Notes: generated by a model not told the origin, from the sequence alone. A stretch of DNA of 64,000 bases from Cryomorphaceae bacterium 1068 (GCA_027214385.1 JAPVXR010000005.1:146523-210522), one strand, 5' to 3'; positions 34,518-43,499 are shown, numbered from the stretch's first letter. Numbers and translations are program-made.

Positions 34518-35081
34518 ATGAATGAGTTGGTTCTAGGTGTGTTTTGGATGATTTATTACGTTATGCACAGTGCTATGGCTACTTCGCGATTTAAGCTATA
34601 TCTGAAGCTGACGGTCCCTACTTTTTATCCATACTACCGATTCGTTTATTCTACGTTTGCTTCTGTTAATTTTCTGCTCCTTCTTTGGTTACACCTCATT
34701 GTATCGTCAGAATCGATCTTCGATACGGGCAATTTGCGATTCGCAGGTTACGCCTTCTGTTTGGCTTCAGCAATAGTTCTGGCTATTGCCGGTAAAGCCT
34801 ATGGCTCGGGATTTCTTTTTCGAGAGGAGAAGAATAAGTATTTGATTCGATCGGGACTAAACGCCTATGTTCGACATCCGCTTTATTTCGGAATACTCCT
34901 TTTTCTAGTTGGTATTTTTTTGATTGCACCCAATTGGAAAAACCTGGTCTTTGCGGTGATTAGCACGCTCTACTTAATCGTTGGGACTTTGCTAGAAGAA
35001 CGCAAGCTAATCGATGAATTTGGCGAAGAATACCTGAATTACCGTAAGGAAGTGAAAATGCTAATCCCTTGGGTTTTCTGA
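34518..35081 (+). CDS. Isoprenylcysteine carboxyl methyltransferase-like membrane protein
   Basis: 187 residues, about five membrane helices. The C-terminal motif 'IRSGLNAYVRHPLYFGILLFLVGIF' (RHP-Y) followed by 'LLEERKLIDEFGEEYLNYRKEV' is the ICMT/PEMT signature for SAM-dependent membrane methyltransferases (NnrU/ICMT group). The bacterial substrate is unknown. Its end overlaps the convergent msrB gene by 21 bp, so the stop regions of the two genes are shared coding DNA. Confidence 0.85.
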   Translation: MNELVLGVFWMIYYVMHSAMATSRFKLYLKLTVPTFYPYYRFVYSTFASVNFLLLLWLHLIVSSESIFDTGNLRFAGYAFCLASAIVLAIAGKAYGSGFLFREEKNKYLIRSGLNAYVRHPLYFGILLFLVGIFLIAPNWKNLVFAVISTLYLIVGTLLEERKLIDEFGEEYLNYRKEVKMLIPWVF

Positions 35082-35468
35082 GTCAAAGTCGATCGAAACC
35101 GAATTAACACAGTACCGCAATCCCGTCTCAGTGGGTCCGTCATTGAATACATGCCCCAAATGGCTTCCACAATTTCCGCAAAGTATTTCTGTACGAATCA
35201 TACCGTGAGTTGTATCTCTTTTGGTCACCACGGCATTTTCGCTTACCTGATTATCAAAGCTCGGCCATCCGCAGCCTGACTCAAATTTACTCTCCGAAGT
35301 GAAAAGCTCGTTGTCGCAGGCACGGCACTTATACAAGCCATCTTTAAAGTGAAGATTGTATTTACCTGTAAAAGCTCTTTCAGTTCCTTTTTCTCGAAGA
35401 ACTCGAAACTCTTCTGCACTTAACTCTTTTCTCCAGTCTTCCTCAGACTTGTCAACTTTATATTCCAT
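35061..35468 (-). CDS. msrB: Peptide-methionine (R)-S-oxide reductase
   Basis: 135 residues, full length. Zinc-binding Cys pairs 'CRACDNELF' and 'CGNCGSHLGHVF'; 'FESGCGWPSFD' contains the second redox Cys candidate and substrate site; the catalytic Cys is in 'GLRYCVNSVSIDF' near the end. It reduces the R form of methionine sulfoxide in proteins using thioredoxin; no signal peptide, so cytoplasmic. Convergent overlap of 21 bp with the methyltransferase-like gene; 17 bp after the helicase gene on the same strand. Confidence 0.95.
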   Translation of the reverse strand: MEYKVDKSEEDWRKELSAEEFRVLREKGTERAFTGKYNLHFKDGLYKCRACDNELFTSESKFESGCGWPSFDNQVSENAVVTKRDTTHGMIRTEILCGNCGSHLGHVFNDGPTETGLRYCVNSVSIDFDSENPRD

Positions 35469-35485
35469 GTTTTAGTAACACTTTG

Positions 35486-36724
35486 CTAGCGTCGAGGTTT
35501 ATTCCTATTTCCACTGAACTTTTTTCGTTTACCCTTAAATGGTCTCTTGCCTTTGCTTCGCCCTGCAGAAGGGTTATAGGTAAAGCTATTGCCAACCTCC
35601 TCAGGAACGGGCTGCTTTCTAATTTCGCTACCTATCAGGGCTTCGATTCTGGAAAATTTCTGCTGCTCGTCAGGTGAAATGAATGTGATCGCCATCCCCG
35701 TTGAGTCGGCACGGGCTGTTCTACCCACTCGATGCACGTAATCTTCTGCTTCATCAGGTACGTCGTAGTTGATGACAAGCTTCAGTTCCTTTACGTCAAT
35801 TCCACGCGATACAATATCAGTGGCAACGAGAACTTGTACTTTTTTAGCTTTGAACTTTCGCATGACTTCTTCTCGCTCAGTTTGAGCCAGATCACTATGC
35901 ATTTCCTCAATATGAAGCGGGGTAGACTTCAGGCGTCTGGCTATCTGCTTCACATTGTTTTTTGTCCTTGAGAATATCAGTACACCTTCCAGCCCTTCTT
36001 TGTCGAGCAAGTTTTTGATCAGCTTAGGTTTATCATCAGGATACACCATGTATGCCACTTGAATTACCCCTTCCGCGGGTTTAGAAAGGGCTAAGGTGAT
36101 TTCATCGGGATTGTGCAGAATGCTCTTTGCTAAATCCCTGATTTTTGGAGGCATAGTGGCTGAGAACATAAGGTTCTGTCTTTTTTCCGGAAGGAAGGAG
36201 ACAATGCGATTCAAGTCTTCCACAAAACCCATATCGAGCATTCGATCAGCTTCATCAAGAATTAGAAACTCCAGATTTTTCATATTCATGTAGCCCATGT
36301 TCAAATGGGATATGAGCTTTCCCGGAGTGGCAATAACCATATCTGTTCCCGATTCGAGCGCTTTTTTCTGTTGATTGAAGTCGGCACCGTCACCTCCACC
36401 ATAAAGTGCGATGGAACTGACATCAGCGAAGTAAGAAAGTCCCATAACCGATTGGTCAATCTGTAAAGCCAGTTCTCTAGTAGGCACGATCACAAGGGCT
36501 CGGATGGAGTTGTCATCACGCCGATTGGACATCAATCTTTGCAATACGGGCAAAACAAATGCTGCGGTTTTACCTGTTCCTGTCTGCGCACATGCTATGA
36601 GATCCTTATTGTTCAGAACCTTTGGTATTGCCTCTTCTTGAATAGGAGTGGCTTTCTCAAAACCCATAGCGTCCAGGCCCTGCAATAGTTCTTCTCCTAA
36701 TCCTAATTCTTTAAATGTTGCCAA
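35486..36724 (-). CDS. DEAD-box RNA helicase (RhlE-like)
   Basis: 412 residues. Q motif 'GFEKATPIQEEAIP', motif I 'AQTGTGKTAAFVLP' (~46), Ia 'PTRELALQI', Ib 'ATPGKL', DEAD box 'LILDEADRMLDMGF' (~152), III 'FSATMP', V 'ATDIVSRGIDV', VI 'YVHRVGRTAR'. The C-terminal ~40 residues are basic (GRSKGKRPFKGKRKKFSG-type), an RNA-binding tail. Such helicases remodel rRNA and mRNA, often in cold growth. Start ATG at 36724. Confidence 0.94.
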   Translation of the reverse strand: MATFKELGLGEELLQGLDAMGFEKATPIQEEAIPKVLNNKDLIACAQTGTGKTAAFVLPVLQRLMSNRRDDNSIRALVIVPTRELALQIDQSVMGLSYFADVSSIALYGGGDGADFNQQKKALESGTDMVIATPGKLISHLNMGYMNMKNLEFLILDEADRMLDMGFVEDLNRIVSFLPEKRQNLMFSATMPPKIRDLAKSILHNPDEITLALSKPAEGVIQVAYMVYPDDKPKLIKNLLDKEGLEGVLIFSRTKNNVKQIARRLKSTPLHIEEMHSDLAQTEREEVMRKFKAKKVQVLVATDIVSRGIDVKELKLVINYDVPDEAEDYVHRVGRTARADSTGMAITFISPDEQQKFSRIEALIGSEIRKQPVPEEVGNSFTYNPSAGRSKGKRPFKGKRKKFSGNRNKPRR

Positions 36725-36780
36725 ACTGAATATTTTAAAATTACCAAGTTATAATAATTAGGCGTTTCTCACTGTGTTGT

Positions 36781-36788
36781 TAACTTTG
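36781..36788 (+). promoter_or_regulatory. Bacteroidota -7 box (TAACTTTG) before yaaA
   Basis: TAACTTTG matches TAnnTTTG exactly, 33 bp upstream of the yaaA ATG. No TTG at the preferred -33 distance. Confidence 0.5.
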
Positions 36789-36820
36789 CCGCCGTTTCAG
36801 AGAATACACTATTCTGACAA

Positions 36821-37621
36821 ATGATAGCATTACTTTCACCAGCAAAGAGTCTCGATTTTGAGTCAGTTCCGCCTTATGAAAAAAGATCAGACTTGATCTT
36901 TGCCAAAGAAGCGGAATATTTAGCAAATAAGCTCAAGAAGTTTTCAGCTAAAAAATTGAAAACCATGATGAGCATCAGCGATGACTTGGCCCAACTCAAC
37001 GCCGAGAGATATGCTCATTGGACTTTACCCTTTACGAATGATAATAGTAAACAGGCTGTATACTCGTTTAACGGCGATGTCTATCAGGGTTTAGATGCCA
37101 CTGCACTATCCAAAGTTGAAATGGACTACGCTCAGGATCACCTAAGGATACTTTCGGGGCTCTACGGTGTCCTGCGCCCGCTTGATAGTATTCAACCTTA
37201 CAGGCTGGAAATGGGTACTTCTTGGGCGATCACTCCTAAAAAGAATAGCCTTTACAGGTATTGGAAATCAACGGTTACTGATCGATTGAAAGAGGATATT
37301 GAAACGGTCGATGCCAAGTTTATCCTCAATTTAGCCTCTCAAGAGTATGCTAAAGTCATAGATTTTAAAAGCGTAGATCTGCCGATCATAGCGCCTGACT
37401 TCAAAGAAGAGCGTGGCGATAAGTTTCAAATGATCTCCTTTTTTGCTAAAAAAGCAAGAGGCTTAATGGCGAAATATGCCATCGAAAATAAAATTACTAA
37501 CCCTGAAGAACTAATGGGTTTCGACTACGAAGGCTATCACTTCAACGAAGCACTATCGGATTTATCTAAAAACAAATGGGTGTTTACCCGCAAATACGAA
37601 TCAAATCAAATCAAGAAATGA
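36821..37621 (+). CDS. yaaA: Peroxide stress protein YaaA (UPF0246)
   Basis: 266 residues, usual length ~255. 'MIALLSPAKSLDF' at the start, 'LMSISDDLAQLNAERY' type block (~50), 'ALYSFNGDVYQGLDA'-like region (here VYSFNGDVYQGL, ~88), and 'HLRILSGLYGVLRPLDSIQPYRLEMGT' split around 107-133. In E. coli YaaA lowers free iron during peroxide stress and protects DNA. Its stop overlaps the FKBP start (ATGA at 37618). Confidence 0.95.
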   Translation: MIALLSPAKSLDFESVPPYEKRSDLIFAKEAEYLANKLKKFSAKKLKTMMSISDDLAQLNAERYAHWTLPFTNDNSKQAVYSFNGDVYQGLDATALSKVEMDYAQDHLRILSGLYGVLRPLDSIQPYRLEMGTSWAITPKKNSLYRYWKSTVTDRLKEDIETVDAKFILNLASQEYAKVIDFKSVDLPIIAPDFKEERGDKFQMISFFAKKARGLMAKYAIENKITNPEELMGFDYEGYHFNEALSDLSKNKWVFTRKYESNQIKK

Positions 37622-38331
37622 CGAAAGCAATAAAAAGAATCGGTTTTTTCGCAGGAGTTTTGATCCTTCTGGGGTCGGGAGCTTGTGCCCAAAAGAATAG
37701 TGGGAGCGCAGGAGCTGCTGTTTCTCTAGACAATGAAATGGACTCAATTTCTTACATCATGGGAGCCAGTTTGGCTGCCAATATCACTCAAGCCAATATA
37801 GAAGGAGTCGATTTAGACCGATTGATGATGGGTGTTAAGGACGGAATGGAAGGAGATTCCAATTTGGTAATTAACATGAACGATGGTAATCAGTACATCA
37901 TGGCTTTTATGCAGAAAATGCAGGCTGAAGCTGCTGAAGCTGCAGTAGCAGAGGCGCAGGCTTTTATTGATGAGCAAGAAGCTACAGGTGAATACCAGAA
38001 AATGGAGAATGGCATCCTTTACCAAGTTATTGAGGCGGGTGATGGTCCGATGCCTGCTGTTACTGATGTGGTAAAAGTGAACTATGAAGGCACCAATAAG
38101 GAAGGTGATGTTTTCGATAGTAGCTACGAAAGAGGTACACCGGCTGAGTTTCCGTTGAACCGTGTGATCAAAGGGTGGACTGAAACACTTAAGATGATGC
38201 CTGTAGGTAGCACTTGGAAAGTAGTAATTCCTCCTGGATTGGCATATGGAGAGCGTGGTTCGCCCCCTAAGATTGGTCCGAACGAGCCTCTTACATTCAA
38301 GATTGAATTGATTGAGATCGTAGAGAAATAA
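37618..38331 (+). CDS. FKBP-type peptidyl-prolyl isomerase lipoprotein
   Basis: 237 residues. Lipoprotein signal ending 'LLGSGACAQ' (Cys ~23). The N-terminal dimerisation/chaperone part (~35-120: 'SYIMGASLAANI' and an Ala/Glu-rich helix) precedes the FKBP domain (~125-235) with 'DVVKVNYEGTNKEGDVFDSSYERG', 'VIKGWTETLKMMPVGSTWKVVIPPGLAYGE' and 'PLTFKIELIEI' in pieces. Organisation as in Mip/FkpA, periplasmic folding helpers. Start ATG 37618 overlaps the yaaA stop; the stop shares one base with the next start. Confidence 0.94.
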   Translation: MTKAIKRIGFFAGVLILLGSGACAQKNSGSAGAAVSLDNEMDSISYIMGASLAANITQANIEGVDLDRLMMGVKDGMEGDSNLVINMNDGNQYIMAFMQKMQAEAAEAAVAEAQAFIDEQEATGEYQKMENGILYQVIEAGDGPMPAVTDVVKVNYEGTNKEGDVFDSSYERGTPAEFPLNRVIKGWTETLKMMPVGSTWKVVIPPGLAYGERGSPPKIGPNEPLTFKIELIEIVEK

Positions 38332-38981
38332 TGCTCTTCGAAAACATAAACTTTCTTCTCCACGAAAGAGGGGCTCCCTCTCTTTCGGGAGAAGATTTTT
38401 TAGCTTTAAATCCCGATGAACTATGGGATTTGGTATCTCAGTTGGGATACCCCTTCGAGACGCTGAATCAAATTGATTTGGCCAAGCGCGTCGAATTGGC
38501 CAAATCAAAATCAATTAAACTCGTCGTTCTAGACGTTGATGGTGTTTTTACTGACGGTGGATTGTACTATTCATCTGATGGGGAGGATGCCAAGAAATTT
38601 AACGTGAAAGATGGCATGGCCATAAAGAAGGCCGCAGACAAGGGGCTTGAATTTGGAATCATCAGTGCTTCGTCAAAGTCGGAGGTTGTGAAAATCCGCG
38701 CTGAAATTTTGGGAATACAAAACGTTTACGTAGGTACTACTCCCAAACTCGAAATACTTGAGTCTTGGCTTTACCAAAAAGGTATAGGCTTTGAAAATGT
38801 AGCTTATATCGGAGATGATATCAACGATGTTCCTATTTTGGAAAAGGTAGGGTTGGCCGCAGCGCCAAGAGATGCTGTTCTGCAAGCAAGGCAAGCCGCT
38901 CATATTGTGACGCAGCGCGGTGGCGGAGAGGGGTGCATTAGAGAATTAGTCGAAGGTTACCTCATATCTATTACCGACTAA
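38331..38981 (+). CDS. KdsC-like HAD phosphatase (KDO 8-P phosphatase type) with N-terminal extension
   Basis: 216 residues. A ~60-residue N-terminal extension precedes the HAD domain: motif I 'VVLDVDGVFTDGGLYY' (~65), motif II 'GIISASSKSE' (~108), Lys in 'GTTPKLEIL', motif III 'AYIGDDINDVPIL' (~160). The pattern fits C0-type KdsC, which releases phosphate from KDO 8-phosphate in LPS core synthesis. The N-terminal extension is unusual. Start ATG at 38331 overlaps the FKBP stop (TAATG), so translation is coupled. Confidence 0.88.
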   Translation: MLFENINFLLHERGAPSLSGEDFLALNPDELWDLVSQLGYPFETLNQIDLAKRVELAKSKSIKLVVLDVDGVFTDGGLYYSSDGEDAKKFNVKDGMAIKKAADKGLEFGIISASSKSEVVKIRAEILGIQNVYVGTTPKLEILESWLYQKGIGFENVAYIGDDINDVPILEKVGLAAAPRDAVLQARQAAHIVTQRGGGEGCIRELVEGYLISITD

Positions 38982-39013
38982 ATTGGATTAATAGGATGTT
39001 AAATAGATGAATA

Positions 39014-39877
39014 TTAGTCTCGTCTTAGCATACTCTGCTTTTCTTCTTTCTCTTTTTTCTTCTCCTCAATAAAGTCGTGCTTTTCAGCGACGTTGGCCGT
39101 TTTTTGGTCGAATTCCAATTGAAGATCATCCGCTTCTGATTGCCGTTCCGAGATTCGCTTTTCGTATCCGTTCAGCTCCTTTTCTATGATCTTTGGATCG
39201 TTCATCTCCATCTGTCGCTGTAGTTCATTCATTTGAGTTTCCAGGCTTTCAGCCTTCGAGGTGTACTCAGTAAGTTGGGTTGTGGCTTCTGTCTTCAGCT
39301 CAGTATATTTCTCTATAGCCTTCTCGTGCTTTTTCGCATTTTTCGTGTGCCCACTTACCGTTTTTTCAATGTCTTTATCTTTCGATGCGTGTGCTTTCTT
39401 AGCATCAATACCAAGTGAATCCGTATTGGTGGAGCGATGTTGACTCAAGTTGGTTTCAGCATCTGATCTTGATTTTTGTGCAATGGCTGCTTCCGATGTA
39501 GAAGCACTGATTTTTTCTTCTGATTTGGAGATAGTCTTTTCCGCCTTTTTTTTACTCTTTTCAGCTTTGCTGAACTCCTTTTTTAAACTTTTGTATTCTG
39601 CTTTTTTGCTTGGGTAATCAAAAGCATCGGCGGAAGCTTTTATACTATCTCTTCTTTCTTCAAGTAAGCTTACATCCCTTTTTGCTTGCTCCAGTTCAGG
39701 CCTTACAGTAGACAATGACTTTTCGATTTTTTCAACCTCTTTGATTTGATCTTTGATCAGTTTGTCAAGGTCTTTAATCTCCGATTTGATAACAGATTTA
39801 TCTTGTTTCTCATTCTCTTGAGCTGAAACGCCAAGAGTTAAAAGACTGATAAGAAGGAGAATAGCTATTCTTTTCAT
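39014..39877 (-). CDS. Exported coiled-coil protein, unknown function
   Basis: 287 residues. Signal peptide (MKRIAILLLISLLTLGVSAQ). Nearly the whole mature protein is heptad-rich K/E/A/S sequence ('LDKLIKDQIKEVEKIEKSL', 'LKKEFSKAEKSKKKAEKTISK' and similar), so a long periplasmic coiled coil. No enzymatic motif. It may span the periplasm or bind the cell wall. The thioredoxin-like gene begins just upstream on the same strand (gap 14 bp), so they may be cotranscribed. Confidence 0.8.
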   Translation of the reverse strand: MKRIAILLLISLLTLGVSAQENEKQDKSVIKSEIKDLDKLIKDQIKEVEKIEKSLSTVRPELEQAKRDVSLLEERRDSIKASADAFDYPSKKAEYKSLKKEFSKAEKSKKKAEKTISKSEEKISASTSEAAIAQKSRSDAETNLSQHRSTNTDSLGIDAKKAHASKDKDIEKTVSGHTKNAKKHEKAIEKYTELKTEATTQLTEYTSKAESLETQMNELQRQMEMNDPKIIEKELNGYEKRISERQSEADDLQLEFDQKTANVAEKHDFIEEKKKEKEEKQSMLRRD

Positions 39878-39891
39878 TTCGATCGATTTGG

Positions 39892-40503
39892 TTAATCCAA
39901 CGAGCGAAAGATATGCAAAAGTTCGGTCTTTAACGTCTCATTTTTATCCTTGGCATACCAGCTATGAATGACTTCAGCGAACTTATCAAAGGGAAGCTTT
40001 TCGTGATCCAAAAGATCTTTGTATTCCATTACCATTTTTTGGACAGGGAGAGGTCTGGGGCCCCAAACAAAAAGTTCATTCCCTGTACTTTCATCAAAAG
40101 CAATAAACTTGGGAATACTTCTGGAACCATTGGTTAGATACATGTCCATGAAGTCAATATTTTCATCTCGATAGACCAGTCGCATTTCTACATTTGATGC
40201 TTGTTCTGCTAATTGGGCTATGAAAGGGATGTTTTGTGCCGCGTCTCCACACCATGCTTCCGTAATCACGACCCAAACCATTTTATTCCCTTGCGCTTCA
40301 ACCAGGCGAACTAATTCATCGTCCATGATGATGGTTTTATTAAGTCGAGCCATTCTACGAAAGTTTAGATGGGTGTAGTTGACCAAACTTTCAGACTGAT
40401 TCTGACCAGAAGTTGCTTTCTTATTAACCATATCGCTCACTTTTCGTACATATTGATCGTAGGTCAGGGCATTTTCAGGTAGAACTTTCAATGAATTGTT
40501 CAT
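39892..40503 (-). CDS. Thioredoxin-family protein with single active-site Cys (WCGDA)
   Basis: 203 residues, no signal peptide. The thioredoxin core has 'WVVITEAWCGDAAQNIPFIAQLAEQ' in two parts (~75-100), then 'VYRDENIDFMDMYL', the cis-Pro 'SRSIPKFIAFD' (~130). The usual CxxC is 'CGDA', a single Cys, seen in the thioredoxin_9 type; it may act as a monothiol reductase. The ATG at 40503 is chosen over the 40518 start. It is divergent from the alpha/beta hydrolase gene with ~50 bp between starts. Confidence 0.88.
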   Translation of the reverse strand: MNNSLKVLPENALTYDQYVRKVSDMVNKKATSGQNQSESLVNYTHLNFRRMARLNKTIIMDDELVRLVEAQGNKMVWVVITEAWCGDAAQNIPFIAQLAEQASNVEMRLVYRDENIDFMDMYLTNGSRSIPKFIAFDESTGNELFVWGPRPLPVQKMVMEYKDLLDHEKLPFDKFAEVIHSWYAKDKNETLKTELLHIFRSLD

Positions 40504-40513
40504 GTTTGCAAGG

Positions 40514-40521
40514 TACATTTG
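40514..40521 (+). promoter_or_regulatory. Bacteroidota -7 box (TACATTTG)
   Basis: TACATTTG matches TAnnTTTG exactly; a TTG lies 15 bp upstream (40496-40498), shorter than usual. It would start transcription near 40528, supporting a hydrolase start after that point. Confidence 0.45.
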
Positions 40522-40551
40522 TATGCTAAACGACTACAGTACATCTTTGTT

Positions 40552-41388
40552 TTGATAATAAGCCATTGGATCTATACAATTCCACTATTGCTGATCGCCA
40601 TTTACGTGGGGGTCTGCATTTTTTATTATGTCTTTCAAGAACGTTTCATTTTTGTGCCATTGGGCACATTAAGGGAAGATTTTCCGATAGAACTGGGAAC
40701 TGACTTCAGTGAAGTATTTTTGGATGGGGTAGAAGGTGGGCGCATACATGCCTTGCATATTAAAGTAGCTAACCCAAGAGGTTGTATTCTGTATTTCCAT
40801 GGTAATACCGGGCACATTACTCGTTGGGGACCGATTGCTGAAGAACTCACATCTTTTGGTTTTGATGTATTAGTTCCCGATTACAGAGGCTATGGGAAGA
40901 GCCACGGAATAAGATCACAAGAGACACTTTGTGCTGATGCATTGCTTTGCTATGATTATCTAAAAAAGAGTTATCCCGAAAATATGATTTGTCTGTATGG
41001 CCGTTCGCTGGGTTCTGCCATGGCTTCTTGGCTGGCAGGTAGGACAAACTCAGGCGGTGTCATTCTAGAAACACCGTTTAACAATCTTCGAGATGTGGCA
41101 GCCTACCACACAAAGATTATTCCTGTCGGTGTTTTGTTGAAATATGGTTTTCGAAACGAGCTTCATTTAAAACACTGCAAGTCACCCATCTTAATTGCTC
41201 ACGGAACAAAGGACATTATTGTTCCTTACCGTTGTGGATTTTCACTCTTTAAAACTGCGAAGCCACTAGCAGAGATGGTGACGATTCCCGGAGGACACCA
41301 TAGCGATTTAAATGGTTATCCACTTTTCAGAGAAAAACTGCAAGCATTCTTTGATAAGTACTTTTTTGAAAAAGAAGAAGAGGAATAA
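40552..41388 (+). CDS. Alpha/beta hydrolase, membrane-anchored
   Basis: About 278 residues. One N-terminal membrane anchor (WIYTIPLLLIAIYVGVCIFYY), then the fold: oxyanion region 'LYFHGNTGHITRWG', 'VPDYRGYGKSHG', nucleophile elbow 'LYGRSLGSAMAS' (Ser ~152), acid 'AHGTKDIIVP' and catalytic His 'PGGHHSDL'. This is the YqiA/BEM46-like serine hydrolase group; substrate unknown, probably an ester or peptide at the cytoplasmic face. The start is uncertain: TTG 40552 lies after the -7 box; TTG 40519 is the longer alternative. A Glu-rich C-terminus ends it. Confidence 0.85.
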   Translation: MIISHWIYTIPLLLIAIYVGVCIFYYVFQERFIFVPLGTLREDFPIELGTDFSEVFLDGVEGGRIHALHIKVANPRGCILYFHGNTGHITRWGPIAEELTSFGFDVLVPDYRGYGKSHGIRSQETLCADALLCYDYLKKSYPENMICLYGRSLGSAMASWLAGRTNSGGVILETPFNNLRDVAAYHTKIIPVGVLLKYGFRNELHLKHCKSPILIAHGTKDIIVPYRCGFSLFKTAKPLAEMVTIPGGHHSDLNGYPLFREKLQAFFDKYFFEKEEEE

Positions 41389-41407
41389 GCTTCTTGGAAG
41401 CTGATAT

Positions 41408-42568
41408 CTATTCAAGTATGAACTTGATAACGTGCTCTTTTTCTCCTCGAATTTGAGCCAAGTAGAAGCCCTTATCCAAATGATAAAGAGATAGGTGATT
41501 ACGACCTTCGTTCAATTGACCTTGATACACAACTCTACCTTCTACTGAAATTACAGTGATTTCAGCGCGATTAGCTCCGGTAAAGTCGATGTTTAGATCG
41601 CCATAGCTTGGGTTTGGAAACAATGAGGCTTTTTCATCCTGAACATTATTTTCTTGAGCTACCAAGCCTGAAGGTGAGCAAAGTAAACTGAAAAAGTTCC
41701 AGATCTCAGCGCTCGCGCTAATGTCTTGATTGGTGGGTTGGAGGAAGTCTAGGAACGGAACAGGAGGTGCTCCGGGCCATGTATGCCCCCCGCCATCTAC
41801 CCTGTAGAATCTTGCCTTTAAACCACCATCACAATCCGATACCTCGGCCCCTTGAACAGAAGAAAAGTCGGTGACAGGTGCATTTGGAATGCTGAAAGTG
41901 GAAACGGATTGGCAATCATTGATATTATTCCATGTTCTAAAGATTTGTTCGACTGGAAAGAAATTACCAAAAGTGGCTGCTGCAATATCGCCACCATTGT
42001 AGGGAACTACTAAATCTGAAGTACCATGAATTTCCAAGAAAGGAACAGGAATATTTCCCTGACAATTGGAAATGAAATTCGTAGTAACCGTTCCCGTAAC
42101 CGATGCAAAAGCCTTGAATACATCGGGTCGCTCGCAACCCAAATAGTAGCTCATCATTCCTCCGTTTGACATTCCACAAACGTATGTGCAGTTTTCATCT
42201 AGATCATAAACAGTTTGAAGATCTCCTGCGAGATTGCTCAAGAAGCCGACGTCATCAACTGACTCCAGCGGAAACTCGATATTCCAAAACTCCGTGCCCG
42301 ATAAGTCCTGCGTTCCTTGTGGATAACAAACTGCAAAGCCGTTGGCATCGGCTATATCGTTCATTCCATAATTGTCTATAATGCCCGCCGCTGTTGAGGT
42401 GTAGCCGTGAAGAACGAATACAAGTGGGGATCCGGGTGCTATGTTATCAGGTAGGTAAAGGAAGTAGCTTCGGTCTTCTCCATCGTGTATAAAGGTGAGC
42501 TCAGATAGTTGACCAAATCCCGAAAGGGCTGTAATCAAAAAGGCAAAAATGAAAGACAGTTTTTTCAT
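41408..42568 (-). CDS. Secreted polyhydroxybutyrate depolymerase/feruloyl esterase-like hydrolase with T9SS domain
   Basis: 386 residues. Signal peptide (MKKLSFIFAFLITALSGFGQ). LpqC-like esterase fold: 'LVFVLHGYTSTAAGI' (oxyanion), nucleophile 'CGMSNGGMMSYYL' (~135), acid region 'EIHGTSDLVVPYNGG' (~205), and His 'VDGGGHTWPGAPP' (~265). A T9SS type A sorting domain ends it (LFPNPSYGDLNIDF, 'GFYLAQIRG'). Predicted to cleave esters of polymers or plant phenolics outside the cell. ATG at 42568 begins the signal peptide. Confidence 0.9.
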   Translation of the reverse strand: MKKLSFIFAFLITALSGFGQLSELTFIHDGEDRSYFLYLPDNIAPGSPLVFVLHGYTSTAAGIIDNYGMNDIADANGFAVCYPQGTQDLSGTEFWNIEFPLESVDDVGFLSNLAGDLQTVYDLDENCTYVCGMSNGGMMSYYLGCERPDVFKAFASVTGTVTTNFISNCQGNIPVPFLEIHGTSDLVVPYNGGDIAAATFGNFFPVEQIFRTWNNINDCQSVSTFSIPNAPVTDFSSVQGAEVSDCDGGLKARFYRVDGGGHTWPGAPPVPFLDFLQPTNQDISASAEIWNFFSLLCSPSGLVAQENNVQDEKASLFPNPSYGDLNIDFTGANRAEITVISVEGRVVYQGQLNEGRNHLSLYHLDKGFYLAQIRGEKEHVIKFILE

Positions 42569-42623
42569 GGCTTGAAGTGATTGTTGGTGGGGCAAGTTCT
42601 TCTTTTAGATTTGGAATACCAAA

Positions 42624-43499
42624 TCACGAGTCTCGCTTGTGCTTCCATCTGCGGTGGCTCCAAAGCCACCATTCCGGTTCTGCAATGATGCGCTCTTCAA
42701 GCGCTCTGACGTGCTTTTCTGTAATGGCATACTCGGGTTCACTTTTCGGATCTTCGGAAATAAGCTTAAACTCAATTTCATAGTGGCCACGACTCACTTT
42801 CCGAATGTCGAAGAATACTATGGCCATATCGAGCTTCCTGGCTATTTGTTCTGCTCCTAAGAAAATGGGCGTTTCCTGACCTAGGAATGAAGTCCAATAT
42901 TTGATTTTTGACTTTTGGGGACTCTGGTCTGCGAGGAAGTAGGTCATGGTCACTTCACCATTGTCCTTTTCAGTTTTTAGTTTTCTATAGCTGTCTTTGG
43001 TTGAAATCATATGAACTCCATATTTGGAGCGTAGTCCGTTAATGAGCTGATTGAAGTATGGATTTTTCAAAGGCTTGTGGATGGCCCATACCTTGTGTTG
43101 TACCTCAGTTGGAAGTAGTGAAAGCCATTCCCAGTTTCCGTAGTGCCCCAAAACCCCTGCTACACTCTTTCCTTTGCCGTGTAGCTCATTGAGGAGTTCG
43201 GGGTTTTTAAAAACATACCTCGGCTTCAATTGCTTGGCAGATCGATGCAATGGATAAAACCATTCGATAAAGCTATCTCCTAAATGGCGGTAGAACCTCT
43301 TTTCTATTTGAATAATCTCCTCTGTAGGCTTCTCGGGAAAGGAGTTCGTGAGATTTGACCTTACAATATCCTTTCGGTATCCGATCACTCGGTAGGCCAA
43401 GAGGTAGAACAAATCACCGATTATAAATAAGGCTCTTAGAGGTAACCATGTGATGGTCCAAAGAAAAATATACGCAACGGCATAACCTAGAAACTGCAT
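42624..43499 (-). CDS. Lipid A acyltransferase family (LpxL/HtrB-like)
   Basis: 291 residues. N-terminal membrane helix (FLGYAVAYIFLWTITWLPL), 'NLTNSFPEKPTEE', the H(X4)E catalytic motif 'GVLGHYGNWEWL' (~117-122) and 'YFLADQSPQK' (~190) with 'FFDIRKVSRGHYEIEF'. It belongs to the lysophospholipid acyltransferase group that adds secondary acyl chains to lipid A at the inner membrane. No partner nearby; the start is ATG 43499. It is divergent from the WYL regulator. Confidence 0.9.
   Translation of the reverse strand: MQFLGYAVAYIFLWTITWLPLRALFIIGDLFYLLAYRVIGYRKDIVRSNLTNSFPEKPTEEIIQIEKRFYRHLGDSFIEWFYPLHRSAKQLKPRYVFKNPELLNELHGKGKSVAGVLGHYGNWEWLSLLPTEVQHKVWAIHKPLKNPYFNQLINGLRSKYGVHMISTKDSYRKLKTEKDNGEVTMTYFLADQSPQKSKIKYWTSFLGQETPIFLGAEQIARKLDMAIVFFDIRKVSRGHYEIEFKLISEDPKSEPEYAITEKHVRALEERIIAEPEWWLWSHRRWKHKRDS

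Noticed and set aside
41388..41402. Hairpin AGCTTC-TTG-GAAGCT between convergent genes
   Set aside because: Short stem and no T run, so not supported as a terminator.
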